A stretch of DNA of 64,000 nt, taken from the NCBI GenBank assembly GCA_021613335.1, contig JAJTWR010000428.1:331001-395000 (forward strand). The letters run 5' to 3'. Each line of letters opens with the position of its first letter. Positions within the stretch are counted from its first letter, which is position 1. Below, one piece after another: positions 59,695 to 64,000 of the stretch. The notes beneath the pieces were generated by a model, which did not search any database, was not told where the DNA came from, and saw only the letters and a program-made list of their open reading frames with translations. The position numbers were made by a program, and so were the translations under genes. This DNA is from Whitmania pigra (lineage: Eukaryota; Annelida; Clitellata; Hirudinida; Haemopidae).

Positions 59695-61878
59695 TTACTT
59701 TTGAGCCAATGAATAAACATCACCCATCGGCCCAAAATAACTTGCTTGCTCTTCTTCCAAGGGCTTCGAATCAGTTTTATTTGAACTCGAAAGATTTGTG
59801 GAGAAACTGAGGCTTGCGTACAACAAATCGTTTTGTCTTAAGTTGGTTTCAGCTGTTTGGACGATATGGTCACTAGGGAGTGTTTTTATGTCCTTTGTAG
59901 ACAATGCTAAAATGTCACCGCAAATTGAGTTTGAAATTGTAACTTGGTTTTCTCGTCTGCAGGAATGTTGTTTCAAAGGTACTATTACTACCAGCGATAG
60001 GAAATTATGAATTATAATTTTAATTTACTAATTGGAATTTAAAAAAGTTTTCGAAACCTCTTTTGTTTGACGATGGTGCACAGAATAATTCCCACGAGAA
60101 CGAGGATAAGCAGTAAAGAAGCTGCTACTATGATCACGTAAATCAATTTACCTTCAAAATCTAAACAAATGAATAATTAAAAAATATTATTATAATTATA
60201 TTGTAATAAGTGTAATTGAAAATATTTCAACTTTATATAGTTATAATATATGATAGTTTTTAAGATATAATTTTGACTTAAATTGATAAAATTTTAATCT
60301 CACCAATTCTAAAAATATTTCCACCACTTTGAGTTAAATTCGAATCAATTTCCAGAAACTTAGTTTCTATTGTCGACAGTTGATACGTTCCTTAAAATAC
60401 GTTGAACACAATTGCCAAATAATAAATCTAATTGTTTATGTATATAACGCATATAAATTGTATTACCATATGTAGGTATACAAATAATATTCTGATTTTA
60501 CAATTTAATTCTAATTGTCGTTATCAATGCAATGCAAATAAACAATGTATATAGTTGATTTTTTAAAATTGTTTAATTATACCCTCGCTAAACCTTCGAG
60601 TCATGCTGCTTCCTTGATAAGAAATTTCTGTTGTCGCTTTTGTAGATAGAGTTGTTTCTAAAGGAGGTTGATATTTTAATGTAATTCTAATCTAAAATAA
60701 TTAATTAATTCAAATTATAATTCACCGTTCATGCAAATCCTAGCAAATGTGTGATTGACTTCATCATCAGACAATGTGTTCCAAAAGATGCCTTGTTTTG
60801 TCGCTTTGAAATAATACATGCTTTCTTTGCCAAAGTGACTGCAGCAAGTGGAATTAGTGTTATTCCAGTTCAAATAAGTGGCTCCTGCATAATTAATTTT
60901 AAAAAAAATAAAATATTACGTAACGTCAAATAATTGAATTTGTCAGCTTACTTGTGTTTGTATCTTTCCAAATGCATTCAGTTTGGTTCTGACAAGACAT
61001 ATTCAAAGGAACGCGATGGTTTTCGATTGATCGACTGTTTTTATTATTTGTAATTTTATTAATTACATGAAAAATATATTCATTAACGTTCTGTTGAATT
61101 TCTTCATCGTAAATTTCAAGACTCCAATACGTTGGAGGACATGGTTCCAATTCGCGGTAATGGTTTAATTTTCCGTTCCAAAAATAGCGATATCGTTTGA
61201 AAGCCTTTAGTATCATCATTGTCGAGCATGGGTGATTGATCACAATCAGGAGAACTGGAATGAAACTTCAGCATAATTTTCCTAATTTTTAAATTTTCGT
61301 ATCATTTCGAACTATTAAATCACATTTGAAATATTTTAAAATATGTAGAAAAAATTTGCACTGATAAATAATTCTAATTCTGATAATAATTCTAATCACG
61401 CAGCAAATATCAACAATGCGAATAAATTGTTAGCGGGAATTCCCATCAAGACGTTCTTGCAACGAGTACAATCAGTCAAGTATTTGTGAGGCATTGTGAG
61501 AGTGCATTTGTATTTACATTTGTATCGTTATTTGTATCTTCATTTGTATCTTTTTTGTTTTAATTTAATTACTTTCTGTTTTTCAATCTCTTAAATTTTG
61601 TCTGTCATAAATGAAGTGTTACACAATCAATAACATAATAATTTTTGTTTACAAAGCAACCAACGAAACCAATATTTTATTATTTTATATATTTTAATAT
61701 TGCCAAATGCAATAACTAAAACAAACTCTAAAACAATAACTATAACAAAAAACATTCATAACAAATCTAACGTTTTTTAACAAATTTACTTGTTAAGTGA
61801 AATATTGTTTATGAAAATAAATTCTAAGAACTAAGAATTCAAATCCTAACCTAGAATGAGTGTTACGGTTTTCAGCAT
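59695..61878 (-). CDS. Gene O': one-CTLD receptor with LLYASL tail
   Basis: Minus-strand exons: 61851-61878, 60952-61254, 60726-60884, 60583-60657, 60304-60366, 60058-60160, 59695-59956 (330 aa). Signal peptide MLKTVTLILVLLIVI. The CTLD lacks the N-terminal Cys pair of its relatives: FKRYRYFWNGK stands where others have CYxxYCYxWNG. It keeps PCPPTYWSLEIYDEE, VPLNMSC and CIWKD, then ATYLNWNNT and RICMN. Two stalk exons (TTLSTKATTEI, and ETKFLEIDSNLTQSGGN) are both phase 1-1. The TM reads VIIVAASLLLILVLVGIILC. The tail contains NDLLYASL (canonical ITIM), SYFGPMGDVYSLAQK at the end. The Asn/Thr-rich stalks suggest glycosylation. GGAAGT motifs lie at 62053 and 62083, upstream. Confidence 0.83.
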
Positions 61879-63031
61879 GACAGAAAATTTAATCTGACAT
61901 TTGTTTTGCAAATTCCTTAAAAAATCTTTTTTATTAGTTTTAATTTTCATTCAAACGTGTAAACATCTACTAAATGTAACATCCACAATTGCGACCGCCT
62001 CGAATAATAAGGAAGAAACTGACGAATGTTCTGAAATGTAATGCATTCACAAGGAAGTGATCGCATGCTTTGAATTATAAAAGGAAGTCAAACTCACTTT
62101 TTTATGGCTTTCCAATCATTAAATATTTTAATTTTTATGGCTTTCCAATCATTAAATATTTTAATTTTTATGGCTTTCCAATCATTAAATATTTTAATTT
62201 TTATGGCTGTCCAATCATTAAATACTTTAAAATATAGCCTTTTTCTCGTAAAGTGAAGTTTGTATTATAATTTGAAGTCTTATAGAAACTAATTATGAAG
62301 ATGAAACTGCAGTTGATGCTTCATCGATTACAAACTGCTTGTTCTAATTGCCTCCGAATTAGAATTTCAATTAAAACATTTATTTAATTGCTTTATAATT
62401 TACTGTTTTAGCGCCACTTTGTTTGTTCATTATAAGTTTATAAGATTATTTATAACACGCAAGTCTTGAGTTCTTTTATTGAAAATATATTTATTTGATA
62501 TTTTATGGTAAAATAAAGATAAAATGAAATATCATTCTGTTAATGTCAAATTTATATACCGATAATAATATCCTACCGCAGCTATTGCAGAACAAATTGA
62601 TGGTTTTTCTTGTTTAATCTTTGAATATTCCATAAATTTGAAGAAAATTTAAGACCAATAGAAATTTCCAGCATTTTCAGCATATATTAGCATTAATATA
62701 TTTTAAAACTTAATTACAAGAAAAATGATCTTAACTTAAAGTGTTCGAAATTGGAGACAGCAACAAACGAAATAATGAACCTTAATCATCGACAAATTTG
62801 GTCTCACCTTCACTTTTGAAGGTCAAACGTTCGATTTATGCGAAATTTTTTTTAAATATGAATTTGAATTCTTAGTTTTAAAACCTAAATTAGATCCTTA
62901 ACCTAATATTTGTTTATTACATCTAAAATTATAATTGATATATGTATAAGAATAAAAATTATAATTATATGAACAAGAATTAATTATAATTATCGTAATA
63001 AATATTGTTTCCTAATTTAGGTTGTTTTAGG
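61879..63031. other. Upstream of O' to the transposon
   Basis: Contains GGAAGT motifs and the 33-bp minisatellite; otherwise A+T-rich with no recognised gene. Confidence 0.45.
62100..62232. repeat. 33-bp minisatellite, four copies
   Basis: TTTTATGGCTTTCCAATCATTAAATATTTTAAT repeats with starts near 62101, 62134, 62167 and 62200; the last copy has GCTGTCC and AATACTTT changes. Confidence 0.92.
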
Positions 63032-64000
63032 CAGTGTTGTGCAGTATCGAATTACATGTAATTCGTTACTGTAATTAATTACATTTTTTGGTAATTTTTA
63101 CTTGTAACAATTACAAAAAAATTTTGTACTCTTACTTGTAACAAATTACTATTTTTGGTCATACTTTTAATTCGTTACCTTTTTGGCGCAAGACGTTACA
63201 AAGTAACATAAATAACATTTTAAATTAGTTTAATTTATTTTTAAAAAATTTAAATTCTAGATTGTTATTCTTTGGTTCGTTCGAGAACCTTCCCCTTCCC
63301 GATCATCGCTCTTTTGTTATTGTGGTTATCGCCGGTCGTTTTTGTTTTAAATCGGAAATTGTTGATTAGTCATACCGAAGCTTTTTCAATATATAATATT
63401 GTATACATATAATAATATAAGATAAGATTTAATATATCGTAGTATGGCTTCATTTGAAGCCATTTTTAGTGTCGTTAGCGAAGATAAGAGGAACAAGGGT
63501 GAAGATAGTCCGTGGCCGTATTTGAACAAAATGTTCAGATTTCAATCAAAGGAAAATCATATAAGTATGCATGCCTACTCTGCCAACAGAAACAAAAACT
63601 ACATGTTCAGCATATGAAGGTTCTTCATCTAACTTGAAGAAGCACGTGGAACGCATGCATCCAACAGAAGTTAAGGAATATGGTATATCTTTGCTAACGA
63701 TTGTCAAGCTTGATGAGAAACTGGTAGCCAAAATAGCATCTTCTAATGCAGCAAAGATGGACGAGCTTTGAGCTCTCGTTCATCTGATGCTGACAGTATT
63801 GAAGACAGTTTCTTCAATTGCACAAGGTCAACTGATATTCTGATGCAGTATCTTCGAGACCGATCAGATGACATGAACATTATTACTGGAAGCGATACCC
63901 TGAAGAAATTATTTATCCAGTTGAACACTCCTCTGCCAGCTAGTGCAGCTGTTGAACGTTTATTCAGCTCTTCTGGTATGACAAAGAACAGCTGAAGGAC
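63032..64000 (+). mobile_element. hAT-superfamily transposon remnant, continuing past the window edge
   Basis: It begins with CAGTGTTGTGCA followed by a subterminal region rich in TAATTACNNGTAAC words, typical of hAT ends; the flanking GTTTTAGG could be the 8-bp target copy. Coding remnants follow (63444-63995). The right terminal repeat lies outside the window. About 570 bp of coding sequence stands in for the usual 1.8 kb or so, so the catalytic middle is deleted. Confidence 0.75.
63444..63995 (+). pseudogene. Deleted hAT transposase: BED finger joined to hATC end
   Basis: The N-terminal frame starts MASFEAIFSVV and reaches SPWPYLNKMF. The BED zinc-finger pieces are YKYACLLC (Cys pair, about 63560-63583) and SSNLKKHVERMHP (His pair, about 63625-63663), which lie in different frames. 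Then, without the DDE catalytic region, comes the C-terminal dimerisation motif NTPLPASAAVERLFSSSG (63927-63980), the hallmark of hAT transposases. Three frames are used, so at least two frameshifts and a large internal deletion have occurred. It cannot be autonomous. Confidence 0.8.

Larger units (their letters stand above)
50713..61256. repeat. Tandem duplication unit 2 (genes L', M', N', O')
   Basis: Second copy of the block at 40019-50302. Unit 2 keeps the O' TM exon and, just beyond its right edge, the O' signal-peptide exon (61851-61878). Gene O in unit 1 could not have kept that exon, which explains its truncation. Confidence 0.88.

Overview
This is a eukaryotic, animal-like window: very A+T-rich, with short multi-exon genes (GT-AG and a few GC-AG introns), signal-peptide exons, single transmembrane (TM) segments and tyrosine-motif cytoplasmic tails. 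The species is not identifiable from sequence alone. An invertebrate is most likely, because of the retrotransposon type, the long ATT microsatellites and the unfamiliar receptor family.

Almost the whole window is one clustered family of membrane receptors built on C-type-lectin-like domains (CTLDs). On the left (1-19.4 kb, + strand) are five two-CTLD genes, A (3' end only), B, C, D and E: signal peptide, CTLD1 (2 exons), CTLD2 (2 exons), stalk, TM, tail. On the right (23.8-61.9 kb, mostly - strand) are thirteen one-CTLD genes or remnants: F, G, H, I, K (+ strand), L, M, N, O, then L', M', N', O'. L-O and L'-O' are two copies of a tandem duplication of about 10.5 kb. Boundaries inside the extracellular part are phase 1, and the TM-to-tail boundary is phase 2, so modules can be exchanged in frame. 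I assembled the exons by hand. Every gene called complete sums to a whole number of codons with a stop.

Tails differ between paralogs: ITIM-like motifs (D, E, F, I, L, M, N, O'), a two-YxxL ITAM-like arrangement (G), other tyrosine motifs (A, B, C), and no tyrosines (H, K). A C-terminal GPMGDVY-type motif recurs in L, M, O', I and a remnant. Several copies are broken: A has a 1-bp insertion, O lacks signal-peptide and TM exons, L' has lost its ITIMs. B, C and D carry an alternative last exon with a hydrophobic tail and no cytoplasmic region. Near-identical duplicates (B/D, N/N') differ mainly by amino-acid-changing substitutions in the ectodomain. This looks like a rapidly evolving paired-receptor locus for immune or self/non-self recognition, comparable in layout to vertebrate NK receptor clusters; the function is inference.

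Other content: a three-exon secreted peptide precursor with PLPRLG/LPRFGL repeats (20.5-21.8 kb, -); a 5'-truncated R2/R4-type (Dong-like) retrotransposon inside ATT repeats (13.0-16.1 kb); a decayed hAT transposon with BED finger at the right edge; a possible small TM-protein gene (36.2-36.7 kb); several minisatellites and ATT arrays up to about 0.7 kb.
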